DNA of 64,000 nucleotides from Ornithodoros turicata (taxonomy: Eukaryota > Arthropoda > Arachnida > Ixodida > Argasidae): the NCBI RefSeq assembly GCF_037126465.1, contig NC_088210.1, forward strand, positions 28,793,511 through 28,857,510, in the 5' to 3' direction. This document shows positions 25,303 to 37,867 of the stretch, one piece after another. The notes beneath the pieces were generated by a model. It searched no databases, had not been told where the DNA came from, and saw only the letters and a program-made list of their open reading frames with translations. The position numbers were made by a program, and so were the translations under genes. Positions within the stretch are counted from its first letter, which is position 1. Every line of letters begins with the position of its first letter.

Positions 25303-25372
25303 GTTAGCGCCGCGAAGCAACTGTGGCTGTAAGCGGCGTACGGGCGTGGACAGAAGGAAGGAGTGGGGGACA
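25303..25372 (-). mobile_element. Ruka-like SINE 3' fragment
   Basis: Only the terminal part of the body (TTAGCGCCGCGAAGCAACTG on +) is present, next to a GT microsatellite. Confidence 0.65.
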
Positions 25373-28117
25373 GTACAATAGTTTGCCTTTCTTGTCGAAG
25401 AATGTACGAACGGCCACGACAAATGTCATTAAATTCCTATGCTCAGACGTTATAGGGCAACGTATATTATCACATCGGCAGGCAGACTGCTAGGCGATGA
25501 CAAATCAACCAACCAACCAGACGTTGGACTGCACTGACAAAGAGGAAGACAACACAGAGACAATCCAGGTGCCACAACAGTACGGTGCCCAAAACTAAAA
25601 CGTAGGAACAGACGACACAATGTATTAAAGTCGAAGCCAAGACGACACTCAACCAACAGCCTTCGGCGGAACTTGAGCGCGACATTTTCAGCAGTCCCTT
25701 ATCCGAAAACCTGCCATATGAGAGCGATGTCCGACCACGCGAAAAAGACCTTGGCAAGCTGGCAGCAGATTAGAGCCTTTGACGCAGACGATACGGCAAA
25801 GGGGGAGTTAACGACGACGGACGTCACAGAACATTTAATTACCACCCTACCCCCCACCCAATTATCGCGTACAGACAGCTTTCGCAATCCCACGCTCAGT
25901 TCGCTTGCGCCTGCAATAAACGCCACCGTTATCACGCTCCTGCTGTCGAAACCGAACCTAGAAGATGCCTGGGGTTTTGCAAGGAACACCATTTGTCTGG
26001 CATCACCTGCAAGGTAGAGGGCGCTCAACGTAACTAAACAATGGGTAACTTGGACGCTTGCCACAGCTGACATCTCGGGATGAATAGGTTCACATGTTTA
26101 AGCCGCGGCAAGACGTTTTGACTGAAGGCACATCATTCTTAAAAGATACATGTCGTTAAGATCCAAGACGGGAGATCAGCGAAGCATGCAGTGCGTTAAC
26201 GTAATCACAACGTTAGACAGATCGTGGCATTTCACGTTGGGAATCACACAACTGAACAGCTTCGAACAGCCACGCCATGCAGACGACTCTCCGGTTACAG
26301 TTCACGGTGTCACGTGTTGTGATGACGTCAGAGCGCGCGAAACATGTCGACGTGTTCGGTTACATGCCAGGTGGTTGTACACGTGCAGAGGCGTGTATAC
26401 GGGTACAGTATGCAGGTACCCAGAGTTCTTGAGACGCAATCGTGAGAATGGGCAACGCAGACAGACAGGGTGACGAAGTATAGATGAGCGAATTAGAATG
26501 GTGCAAGTGAGCTGATGTTTCTTGGAGTTTGAGCTGAAAAGTTGCTCGTGTTGCCCTCTTCGTCTTGTGTGTTCCTCGAACTCTTGTTCTGACTTGTTCT
26601 GAAATATGAGCTCTTTCTTCTTGATCACGTAATTGAGACCTTGCTGTGCACGACCAACTGTGGGCTCCTCGTTGCGTGTCCAGTACCAGGCATCAAGTTG
26701 CCTGGTACTGTCTACCAAAAATTCTTGCAAGAAAGCTCATGAATTCGGCAAAAGGAAAGGGAATAAGGCGGTGTCAGCACAAACAGCACCGAAGGTCCTC
26801 CTGTTCTTGTTGTCTGAGTGTTTGTTTTGTGTTAACTCGTCAAGGGTTCTTTCTGTTACGTTGCTTACCCACGTCCTCGCTATCTTGCTATGCGTACACG
26901 TATTTTTTTTTTTAAATTTTTCTCAAATGAAGCTTTCAAGGCGCCTCTGTCTGACGGTCCAGCAGGGGCTTCTCAAAGTTATGAATCTGCAAGCGCATCA
27001 GGCCCCTTCCCCCTCAGAAGCCCCTTTACTCCCCCTCCCTCTCTGGACCACGTCCTAATTTCTTTAATCCAGATCACCTTTTTTTGAACGAAACCAGTGC
27101 GCACGACTTCCCGGAATAAAAGGCGCGTGTTATACATCGCCCTCCCCACACGGAAGGCGCATAAAAGCTCGCCTTTTTTTCCGCGATGACAGACAATTCA
27201 TTAAAAGGAAAGGAAAGGCATCGTTTTCTGTTCCGGCAGTGAGGCCTCCTCGCTGGGAGAAATTTCAGGCGCCATAATGACGCACTTTTTTTTTCTTTTT
27301 TTTTCTGAAGCCGATTGTGGCGTGGCTGCAGCAGCATCTGGTTATTGCGACCTCAATGAGGACGTCTGAAGGCGAAGACAAGAAAAAAAACAAGCGTCGA
27401 AGCACGTGAGTGTCGCCCTGTTATCTATGGACGAGATTACAGGGTATCGTTTTAACACCTCTAGCTCATTCCAAGAGCTGGTTCCGACCAGTCGTAGTCC
27501 CCTCTGAAGCAACACCCAGCCGGACGAGCGGAAGGATTTCTTTTTTCTCCTTTCTTTGTTTCAAAACGCTCTTGTTGTGTCTACAATAAAAGACGCGGGA
27601 AGTCACACGTCGCTCTTTTCTTGCAAAATTTTAGTAAATGATGTGCGTGGGAACATAGATGTACTTTGAACTCGGTATTGTATTCTATTGTACCTCTTTA
27701 CCATATAACACCCATATAAAGACATCGGCCTTTTTTTTTTTTCGAATACACATACGTATGTTACCCTCCCTCAATACAAGCTCCGTTTTTACCAGACGGT
27801 ACAAAAGACATGAGAGAAAAAAGCGCTCTCCACCTCAGCTATCTACTCTAAAATCAGAACTTCACCATTTTTCCAGACTCAGAAGTAAACGTAATCCAGA
27901 ATTAAGTATTTTCCTCTTTCTCTCTCAACAAATCAGAGTTGCTGCTGAGCATGTTAAGCGGCGAAATTCTGTTTGTACAGTGCAGGGGTTACTACAGCAG
28001 ATCATCCTAACGTCTAAAACAATGTCAGTAAACAAGTCAGTAACAGTCGGTATAAACAACAAAGCCAGCGAACAAAAACAAACGATTACGGCAGATCATT
28101 CTAACGTGCAAAACAAT

Positions 28118-28370
28118 GATGAAAGATGGAAGCGACTGAAAAGGTCAGCCAGCTGTAGGACCCGAACCCACATCTTCTGGATTACCGGTCCAGGGCTCTA
28201 CCAATTGAGCCGACTACTAACTGGACCGGTAATCCAGAAGATGTGGGTTCGAGTCGTACAGCCGGCTAACCTTTTCAGTGACTTCCATCTTTCACCGTGA
28301 ATTTCTTAGGCAATTGTACGTATTTGTCCTTTCTATGTTGTTCCAGCCTCAGAACATCAGTCCTCTCATG
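28118..28370 (+). mobile_element. tRNA-head foldback SINE
   Basis: Arms from 28118 and to 28296 are near-complementary and each carries a B-box-like GGGTTCGAGTC or its complement. The reverse strand between them reads as a tRNA-Thr-like D arm (GGCTCAATTGGTAGAGCC) and an anticodon stem CTGGA/TCCAG with loop CCGGTAA, so a decayed tRNA-Thr(GGT) origin is likely. The acceptor stem does not pair, so it is not a functional tRNA. A conserved body follows at 28298-28370. Confidence 0.65.
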
Positions 28371-29246
28371 CGCAAAACAATGCCTGTGATTTGTAATTGT
28401 ATGCCACCGTGGGAAGTGGGGGCGTAGGAAAATGGAGGAAGGGGGCGTACGCCCCCCCCCCTGACCCCCCTGTGTGGGGCTTGGCCGCCTTCCCCCGTCT
28501 CGTGTATTAAGATTGGACATGGTGCCTGATATTCTCTCATAAGGCATATTTTTACAGGACTTGCATGTTCATCAGCGTGTATGCTGGTTACTCCTGGTAA
28601 TTATTTTTTTAAGTGAGAATATTTGTTACTTGGCACGAATATATGTGTACCAGTGTGTAGCATCACTACCCCTCCAACACGAAACACCGATCAAAAACCT
28701 AAATATAGCTCTCCCTCCTATCTCCCTGCTCCTTCATGACCTCTCTCAGATCTGACCACAAAAGAAGTATGGCTCCATCTGATTCACAGAACGAACGTAT
28801 AGAAACCCCTTGAGAAGTCTCGACCGGACCCTGGAGCTTTAAAAACGACTTGCGTGAAGGATGGAACACGAAGGATGCCCGGCACCTTCACCACGTGATC
28901 CGTTATAATCACGAGTCAATGGAGAAAAGCCACCTGCAAGCGTTGAAGGCGTGACTGGACATGGCGGTAGAAACCGTCGACTGAACCCCATTTCGGTACC
29001 AATTTCAGTGCATGGGGCGCGCAACCGTAAAGAAAGAAAACGAAGCAATAGCCACCAGGGGGACGTCATAGTACATTTTCTCTGTGGCTGAAGAAGAAGT
29101 AGTACATGCACAACAATGTTGTATTGAACGGAACTTCTTCTTGATCGCAATACGCGTATGATGTAATTGCGGTTGGACAATACAAACCTAAACTGAAATT
29201 TTTGACATCTTTAATTTACTCGTATTTCGTTTCTTTAAAAATAACG

Positions 29247-29532
29247 TTTTTTTTTTGCTCCGTGTTAGCGCCGCGAAGCAACTGTGGCTATGAGCGGCGT
29301 ACAGACGTGGACAGATGGAGAGAGGACAGCAGGAAGGAATGTGGGACAGGGGGTTAGTATGCGTCCTGGGCCGACTTCAGGAGGAACTATGCCGACATTC
29401 GTCAGGAAAGTCTTCGGAAAAGCCAGGAATAAACCTCAGACAGCACAACCGGCGACAGGATTCGAACCCCTGTCACCTCCCGGTCTCGGCGTGGAAAGCG
29501 ATCATCCTAACCACTATGCCACGCGAGCTGGT
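29247..29532 (-). mobile_element. Ruka-like SINE, near full length
   Basis: Read on the minus strand it begins ACCAGCTCGCGTGGCATAGT (tRNA-like A-box region). It has a B-box-like GGGGTTCGAATCCTGTC and the complete body, and ends in an A tract (T run at 29247-29256 on +). This is the best-preserved minus-strand copy. Confidence 0.85.
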
Positions 29533-29689
29533 TTAAATAATATAATAAAAAATAACAGTAATGTCGTTAAGTTCGGGTACTTTTTTTCTTTTTTTACAAG
29601 ACAACTTCCTCCTGACTAACATGAACTGTAGTATAACGCAAAAACTGCCCTGCAGTTGTCGTTAGTTGCAATATATTTAGCATACAAGG

Positions 29690-30335
29690 GCAGGGTTGAA
29701 AAAAAAAATCCGGATATTTTTAAAAAGATCCTCTCCAGTGGGCTTTCTTGGATAAAACCCGGATATTTCTTGGTTATTTTTGGAGAATATAGACAAGCCT
29801 AGAAATGTGATAGAGTAAAGACAAATGTGTTTTGCTGTTCGTGATTCCGGGTGACCTCTCATAGTTTTGGTTTATGCCTGTCTTAGTAACATTGAATGAG
29901 TTTCCATTGTTTTCCGAAAGGTGGACTCCCATGCAGGCGTGGGTGAATAGTGTAGACTCTACACGCCTGGATTAGTTGTCGTATTCAGTTACAATGGCTC
30001 CAGGATGCAGAAGAAAGCCTCTCCCTGAACGGGAAGAAGTAGAAGAAAACGGGAAAAAACAAAGTTAAATCCGAAAAGTAAGTCATGTTAAAAAGTTACA
30101 AAGTTAAAAAAAGAAAACAAGTTAATGTTGAGCGTACCTGGACTTTTGTGAACAGCCAGCACTACAATCGAATAAAGGAGGAGTTGTCCGTGCGACGTTC
30201 AATTAAGATTGTCTTTCACATCGCATCTGGACGAAATCTCTATAAAAAAAATCCGGATTAAACTGTGTGGATAAAATCAAAAAAAATGACCGGATAAAAT
30301 CCACGTGGATTAAGTCCAAACAACCCCGGCTGTGT
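29690..30335. repeat. Possible degenerate transposon with TATCCGGAT-type ends
   Basis: GGGCAGGGTTG plus AATCCGGAT on the left is loosely mirrored by TCCGGATTAAAC, TGGATTAAGTCC and AACAACCCCGGC on the right. Repeated GGATAAAA(T/C) units occur between. The boundaries are uncertain. Confidence 0.35.
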
Positions 30336-31473
30336 GTGTGCGCGAGGCTTAGCACTCAACAAAGCGCAAGCAGCGTCTACAGAATTTTCAGATGCTCCAC
30401 GTGGCCGATATATTACACCACAGCGTTTACAGATTCCGGCGGAAACGACGGGAAAAGATAGAGAGAATGAAAACCGGAAAGGAAAGGTTTCAGCAGCCTA
30501 CTGAAGCTGAAGTTCAATTTCAAGTCTCAGAGGAAATCGTAGTGCATCTGTCCAAACGACCAAATTACTCGTGAACGAGCAGTTCGTGAACAACGCAATG
30601 CAGCTGTTACGGGGTTGACAATGAGGTCATTGTATAGCACATGCTCCGCGGGTGCTTCGAGAAAAATTGATCGCCAATAGGTTCGCCCTTGACTCTTGCA
30701 ACCAGACGAAAGGAAGAGGTTCGAAATAGCGGCACCGCGTACGAGCGATAAGGAAGTTGCAAGATTGAATCAAAGATAAGAACAGCATATCTCTCAATGG
30801 AAGGATGTACCCGAGGAGGCTTTCGGGAAATGGTCCTCTTATACAGATGGTCAAGTATACAAGATTAGCATATACGCGTCGATGTGTAACACCTACTCTA
30901 TCTTTGGATGTCGACATGCCGTGGGGAATTATGCCAATGACGAAGAAGGAAGCTCCACTTGGATTGTTCGTGTCATCCTCTCCGACAACGGTCTCGTGTC
31001 TAGAAGCACTCGAATTGGAACTTCCTGAGAATGAACTCCTTCGAACTCCATTCTTCGTCTCTCTCCTTAATCCTCATATCACACCTTCATACCTAAGACT
31101 AATCCGTTGTGAATCTTCCTGCATCTTCTGTTGCTTTCACATGTTTTTCTTTTGTTTTGTTTTTTTAGAACAAGCTTAGAAAGAAAGAAGCGTCCTTCCT
31201 CTAAAACAATCTTGCTGCTTGAAACCTGAAGATCGGTGTCCCGTGTGCTGAAAAATACCTCCGCACCCCGCAAACGTATCTCGGAATATTCCACCGTGCT
31301 TCTTCTCGCAAAAGCTATAACACACGAAAGATCTCGCTTGTGTTTCAAACTCCCATGCTTGGAGGGAAGTGCATATTCCACAGCCATTAGTGCCGCAGAC
31401 GCCACACCGTAAAGCATGCTCCGCAGCTCAGCTCCTGAAGCATGCGGCAAAGCCCGCTTCGGGATACTGTGCC

Positions 31474-31547
31474 CTAACATTCACAGCAGAGTGCTCATGT
31501 GGTGGTGGTGGTGGTTGACCACATGAGCACCCTGCTGTGAATGTTAG
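31474..31547. repeat. Hairpin with GGT microsatellite loop
   Basis: CTAACATTCACAGCAG and CTGCTGTGAATGTTAG pair, as do TGCTCATGTGGT and ACCACATGAGCA. The loop is a (GGT)n run. Confidence 0.8.
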
Positions 31548-32892
31548 CGTACATTAAAACTTGTTGACCATGTAAGATTCATCGTTGACATTTCTGTAGC
31601 ATAGTCGTATACCTGTGACTTCAAACACAGGCATCAAGTCCTGCCTCGTTGATGAAATTGCGAATGTTGAAGTCCCCCCCCCCCCATTCGTTTCCATTTG
31701 GTTTGTAGTCGTGTCCTGTGGTGTTTCTTTCGTTCGGAATTGGTCGGGCTATGAAAACAAGCCAGGGCACATAAACACGTCTGTGCGTATGCTACAGCGT
31801 TCTACTTGTACAGCATGCACAGAAAGCACAGACCGAACTGTGTCTGTCGCTGACTAGTTAGGCTAGCTCCCTGGGCTACGGCGCAGACTGTACTGCCCAC
31901 GTGAGACGTAGCTAACTCTCCCAGACACAACAAGCTGCTGTCACGAACATCAGCTATCCTGGACCAGTGATCCACTTTCCAAAGACTTTAAGAATATAGG
32001 GAGAGTCTGAGAAACAGAGGCAAGGATCTGGAAGACGCCCAACAAGTGTGTGTGTGACTACCAAACGCGCTAAAGAGCACACTTTGGAGAAGAAAATAAA
32101 GAAACCTTGAACGCGAGGTATGAAGCCTTCCAGTCCAGTTCAACGACCGCCGCTTCCAGAGAGGCGGCGAAGGAAACGCGACCAGGCTCTAAAAATATCA
32201 GCAGGGCTCTTCCACATCGTCCTTGTATCCAAAAAACCAAAATCAAAAACCAAATCGCAGGCAGCAGACAACGAAAGATCTTGCTTTGGATCTCAGCTGC
32301 CTGCGTTGCAGACGCGTGCGTGGACCTGACAGACACACAAGGTCGTGTGGCGACCGGACAAGTGTGTTTGCACACATGGCACGCTCTTCAGCACAATGTT
32401 TTCATTGTATCCGTCGGCGGTCTCTATAGTGACTGTGCTTAGCGTTGGCCTGGATCTGCTTTAAAGCACATTTCCCGGGACGGCTGCTGGTACGGCGTTT
32501 GCGTTCGTAGCAGCTGCGGCGCAACAAAGGAACAAAAATATCGACATTTGAAAAGTATGGTAATTTTTGTTGAAGAATCAGCGAGAAGTTAGCTTTCACG
32601 AATGACGTACAATGTCATCCTTGGAAAAGGCTACGACATAGTACGTCCCTGCGCATGAGAGAAAGAAAAGGTTGGAGAAAGCACCTGTGACAAAGCGTCT
32701 GTCCACTGAGAAAGCAGCAATAAGGGGGCGTTTGCATACGGGCCACAACACGGTAAAATAAATAAATAAATAAGTAAAATAAATAAACACTACGGCGAAA
32801 AAGATGAAGCAACGTTGTGGTGGTGCCATGGTGAAGAATTCGCCGTTGTCGGCCTCACAGAGGTGGGCAAGTCACGACCAACGCTCTGAGGG

Positions 32893-32965
32893 AATATGCG
32901 TCCTGGGTCGACTTCTAAGGGAACAGCCGACATATGCCCGAAACGTCTGAATAGGTCTCAAGCAA
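32893..32965 (-). mobile_element. Ruka-like SINE fragment
   Basis: On the minus strand the mid-body segment GTCGACCCAGGACGCATA and the preceding GACG ... ATGTCGGC pattern match the SINE body with several changes. Both ends are missing. Confidence 0.45.
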
Positions 32966-35900
32966 CGTGGACCTCGCGTGTAGTTGTTGTGGTACCTTAT
33001 TCAAGGGGCGGTCCAATGAGACCGTTCTACGTGCACGGAGGCAAAGGGAAAAGCTGAGGGTCTGCGCGCAAGGCTGACCTACTTGCATAGAGTATTTATC
33101 GGTTCGCATTTGTGTTGGACGCTTTTTTACATTTTAACGAAAAACACAATTCTGCTATGGACTAATCTGATTAAATTCGAGAGACAAGCTGAAATAATCG
33201 CGTGACCTCGCTAATGGTGCCCGCCAGGGGCGTTCTTTATTAGTAGTAGTAGCAGTAACAGTCGATATTTTAGAAGTTGCATTTATTGTCAACGCAGGAA
33301 GACGCTGAATCGCATTAACTTCACGAATCTAACTAACCGCAAGCTGTCCAGTGCTGGTGTGGGGACGTTTTGGACTTATAAACGCATGTTCTACGTGCAG
33401 CCAAAGAGCTTCGGCTACTTTTCTTCCCATAACCGCAATAACAGTTCGATATAGAATCCGGCATTGCTCTTACACTGCTTATTATTGCTCTTAATTACAC
33501 CCTTACACGCACTGCCAAGAAAGGATGCAGAATTCATTTCAAAACTCACGCGAATGGATACCTGAGAGGCATCAAACCTCGTGAACTAGTTTCATTCATC
33601 CCGTATATCTGGATCAAAGTCAGCAAACGGTAAGGTATGTGAGTTACTCCGCTCATATTATTAAGGCCTCACAAAAGAATCGTAAACAATCCAGAAGGCG
33701 GCACGACGCCAAGGTGGCGAGAAGGGAGGCAAAAATAGAACTATGGAACGCATCCGTCTACAATGAGAGTATGTGCTAAGAGCTCGTGCTATCCGTTTTA
33801 GTGTACGCACATGCTTTTACAAAGTTACGTCGACTTGGCATCATGCACAAATAATGATGTCGGTTTTAAAACAATGGCGAGATAACCAGCTACGTAAGCG
33901 TATAACGCAATTATTTTTCGGGCAAGTTTAGCTGCAGGGCCTTAGAAAGGTTACCGTGCCGAGTAGCAGCAGATGTCAACTCGTCGCACTATCTTATCTT
34001 GCGATTTATCGCAGCTTAATTTCCGGACGCTCACGGATGGCAGCTATTTCGGCTAATAATGATTTGGGAATTGGTTGGTTGGTTGGTTGATTGATTGATT
34101 GAAACAACATGAGCTTCGACGTTCTCGCCATCCTCTCAATGCCCTCCGATATATTCTGACTTTCTCGATTAATTTTCTTTGTTTTGAATCGACGAAAATT
34201 TGCCAAGAATATTGCACTATTAAACGATAACTTGACAAAGTGAAGAGAACAGAGAGAGAACGTGGGTGATAACAGCCGTTGTTAAGGACACGGACGGGAC
34301 GCTGTCTCGTGGAGACACCAGCAATCTACAGTTCCAAATTTTCGTAGAACTGTGGCGTTATTTGTTTTGATGCCGTCTACACAACGAATATGATCATTTT
34401 TAAACGCGCCTTCCCTGGACGGCAACCTGGTTCCACTGGAACAACGCCAACAGAGCCGAAACAAAACAGCCGGGTCAACTAACAACAAGAAACGGTTTCA
34501 CGACCTCAAATTAATCCTCCTTCCATTCCCATCTTTCCCATGCCCCAATAACACACTTTCAGATCGTTCAAAATGATAACTTTGGCAGGAAATGAAGGCA
34601 CGTCTCTCCCTTCTACCCATCATTCAGTTACAGCACACCACGTGACACACACACACAGCACTCTCGCCCTCCATTTTACTTTCGCCATTTCTCACTTACC
34701 TCACTTCGACCTCGCACCATTGCTTCTGTTTTTTCTTTTTTTGAAGGGGTCACCGCAAAAAGCCGCGCAATCTGAGACTTATTTTTGTGTGTGTCTTCTG
34801 CGAGCACCTCAATGAAAGCAGACACAACCAAAGCAGACGACACCACCGCCACAGCCGGCCGAATCGGTATGTGCGTGCGGGAACCCGGCGTGCGAACTGA
34901 ACTGAGCAGGAGGTGCACCGACAACGAGGGGGAAGAGGAGGGAAGAGAAGGTGCTTTTTGTTTTAGTTTGGTGTGTCTTTGCTTGTTCGTTCGGCGCTGT
35001 TCCGTTAGCACCGCTTCCCTTTCCTGTCTGTCTGGATATCTGCCCCCCAACACAGTAGCGTGTTCCGTTCTGTCCCCCCGCTTCGTTTGTTTGTTGTGTT
35101 TTGTTGCGCGCACAGCATCTCTTTCGTTTTGTCTACTCCTTTCCCTCTATGTCCCTCCTCTTTCTTTTACAATGGATGTGTTGCGGGTGGATGCATTATT
35201 GATGTCGGGCAGTTTAGACGCTGAGAGTGGGTGGCTTCAACGGGATATGTATCACAGCTCAGGGACCAGAGAGAGTTAACGCTTTCCACCTGAATACCTT
35301 TCTCTGTGCAGTACTTACACAAATTTGAATCTGACGCAGCGCAGATTAATTTTAAAAGGGGGACAGATAAATTCATCAGATCCATTCATTAATTCATTTC
35401 ATTCTTCTTCATTCATTCATTTCATTCCATTCCTTCATTTTCATTCTCCTTCATTCATTTCTTCTTTCATTTATTTTATATCTTTGCGAAATAGCAAGCC
35501 GACGTCCCGTTTGACTGACCTTTCCACGTTTTTTGTCCCTGTCGTCTAATAAATATACCCCCTCGCAACAGAAATCATTGATGAAATGAACTTCTCCGCC
35601 AGGCGTCAAGTATGCCACTAGGGCTACAATATTACACTGAAAGTATAACCGCATAGGGGATTCATGTATAGGTACTTCTGTGTTTCACATGCACATCGTT
35701 CGAACTGAAGTGTACTAAGTGAGAGCAGGAGTCAACACCGAACTACGCGCCGGCTGGTCACGGGAAATCTCGTCACCGAATTACTATGTCAGTTGTGGTT
35801 TTGAACCGAAAAGAAGCTTTTGGAAATAAACTTTCTTTCTGCAACTTTTGCTTTATGCCACAACGTCAACAGGGAATTGCCACACCCATGCACTCTTTGG

Positions 35901-36589
35901 AATCTCGCCAGCCTTCGCTTCCACATCGTCCCGATGCCTGGCTTTGACAGCGGGAGTAGATGGCGTCCCAATGGCAATTTTCCTTCGCTCACCCACATTC
36001 GATACCGAGAAGCTCCCAACATTCCGAGAAAGACGTACCATAATTGGAAATGGGGAGCTGGCAGCTCGGCAGGAAACACGTCGGCAAAGCTAATACTCCG
36101 AGAGTGGGTGTGTAGCCGCATACATGTCAAAGTCAGATAAGTGGTAGGTCAGTTGACCTCACAGATGGAGCCACTAACTTATTTGCTTTTGCTTGATGGT
36201 TTGCAACATACTGCAAATTGCCATCACCGACAACGAAAACCGGTTTTAGCCATTTTTAAGAGGTTGGTCCCTACAAACTAAGACCTGCGCATTCCAAATA
36301 CGAGGGACGTCCCCTAAGTTATCGATCAGACTCAGACTGAGGTAACCGGAGTCAATGAATTAATGTCACTCATCAACGTAATCCTAGCCAACGTGACAAC
36401 ACCCCATCTCATTGTCATCATCTATTGTTGTTGTTCGCTCAACAATGCTTAGTCATGCGTCAATGAAGTCATCATCATTGAGAAAGTGGACATGGACCGT
36501 TCCTTTTTCGTGGACAACTATAGCACTGGCCGAGGCACACCACAATAAGCGACGACATAGACACGTAAGCCTCAAACGCCCTGAAAGTA

Positions 36590-36735
36590 ACGAATTCAAA
36601 CAACTTAGGAGAAAAGAGGTGCTGGACACCAGCAATCGAACCTGTGTCTTTTGAGCACATATCTGACCAGAGATCAGAAGACCCAGGTTCGATTCCTGTC
36701 GTCAGCACCTCTCTTTTCTGAGTTGTTTGAATTCC
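36590..36735. repeat. tRNA-like hairpin inserted at a mariner remnant
   Basis: The left arm starts GAATTCAAACAACTTAGG and the right arm ends with its complement, CTGAGTTGTTTGAATTC. Inside are AATCGAACCTG (left) and AGGTTCGATTCCTG (right), B-box-like in opposite senses, plus an anticodon-like stem CTGA/TCAG. The outer arms are mariner coding sequence, so duplication and inversion accompanied its formation. Confidence 0.6.
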
Positions 36736-36882
36736 TTTTTCATCTTAGAGAACAGATGCAAGTCCGATGGTGCGTGATCTGACGAGTGTATGGTGGATGG
36801 ATGACAGCAGGGCCAGATGGCAGCCATCGCCATAGCAGCACCGTGTGGGAGCGCATTGTCCTCATGGAACTGGACAAGGATG
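36700..36882 (-). mobile_element. Mariner-family transposase C-terminal remnant
   Basis: The minus-strand translation contains VQFHEDNALPHGAA followed by HAPSDLHLFSKMKKEF. These correspond to the conserved HDNAxxH and SPDLAPSDxHLFxxLK regions of mariner (IS630-Tc1) transposases, which include the second catalytic Asp. The rest of the gene is not recognisable, so this is a relic. Confidence 0.7.
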
Positions 36883-37522
36883 TAGGATGAGGCATCCTAC
36901 CCAACGTCGCTACGATGTCCCGGTGGATGATGTCCTGCTATGATGTCCCGTCCGCAGACAGGGCCTTCCGGAAGGACTGTTCAATGACCGTCCACTTTCT
37001 CCACGGTTCCTCAATAGCGCGGACTGCCTACCGCACGCGACCTCCGCAGGAAAACCGTGTATCGCGCGCGTGCGGCATTTCTGTTGGCACCTATATCTTG
37101 AAGGCTGCTCGTGTCGATAAGGTTTTCTGTGTGTGCGCGCTCACTCATTCTGTGTCGCGCAGGGGACTTATGGCATGTCCCTGGTAGAGCCACAGGCATG
37201 AACACAAAGACAAGATCAATAACGTGGACAGTGTACAGAAAGCGACCAAGGTAACTATAACTGCACGAGGCACGCAAAACATGTCTCAATTTTAAAATCG
37301 ATAAAAACCCCGGTGCGGGGCAAAAAAGGGACAAAGGACGGTATACAAGTAACCCCAAACAAAGACCGCGCTTGTTTTATCGGTTTTAAAATGAGTAACC
37401 AGATTTTAACCTTGTTCTACTTGAAAAGTCCCAAGGTTGCCAAGAACACTGAAAGATCTAAATATATAGCAAAGTTACATTGTAGTAATCTATGAACTCA
37501 ACTGTTACAAGTTCGTCAAGAC

Positions 37523-37852
37523 CAGCAAAAAAAAAAAAAAGAAAAGCATCTCCCGTGGCACAGTGGTTAAGATGACCACTGTCCACGTCGAGACTGGGAC
37601 TTGACGCGGGTTCGAACCCCCCACTGGCTGTGCCGACTGGAGTATTTTCTGCTTCTTTATTTATTTATATTTTTTTTGCTGACTTCCATGGGGATGTCGA
37701 CACAGTTCCCCCTGAAGTCGGCCCAGGACGCGTACCAACTCCCCTGTTCCCCACACTCCTTCCTGCTGTCCTCTCTCCATCTGTCCACGACTATACGCCG
37801 CTCATAGCCACAGTTGCTTCGCGGCGCTAACACAAAATTATAAAAAAAAAGT
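37523..37852 (+). mobile_element. Ruka-like SINE flanked by a 15-bp target duplication
   Basis: CAAGTTCGTCAAGAC occurs at 37508-37522 and again at 37853-37867, bracketing the element. The tRNA-like head (CCCGTGGCACAGTGGTTAAG) and B-box-like GCGGGTTCGAACCC precede the body, and the tail is A-rich. An A-rich tract of about 20 bp precedes the head inside the duplicated site. A T-rich insertion interrupts the body near 37655-37680. Confidence 0.9.
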
Positions 37853-37867
37853 CAAGTTCGTCAAGAC

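Larger units (their letters stand above)
23950..29240. other. Gene-poor repeat-rich stretch
   Basis: No protein domain is recognised. It contains a (GT)n run at about 25271-25302, a SINE 3' fragment at 25303-25372, and the tRNA-head hairpin SINE at 28118-28370. A frame of 213 codons at 27659-28300 (+) runs into that SINE and looks non-coding. Confidence 0.45.
30336..37522. other. Gene-poor stretch
   Basis: No protein family is recognised. Landmarks are a hairpin at 31474-31547, a C run at 31675-31685, a SINE fragment at 32893-32965, TTGG/TTGA repeats near 34070-34100, TCATT-rich sequence at 35385-35480, and the mariner/hairpin cluster at 36590-36882. Confidence 0.45.

Noticed and set aside
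28130..28300. A functional tRNA gene
   Set aside because: The D arm and anticodon stem are plausible but the acceptor stem does not pair, and the sequence is embedded in a repeated foldback SINE.
35385..35480. A possible CRISPR-like or satellite array of TCATT units
   Set aside because: It is a simple short tandem repeat in a eukaryotic genome, with no spacers.
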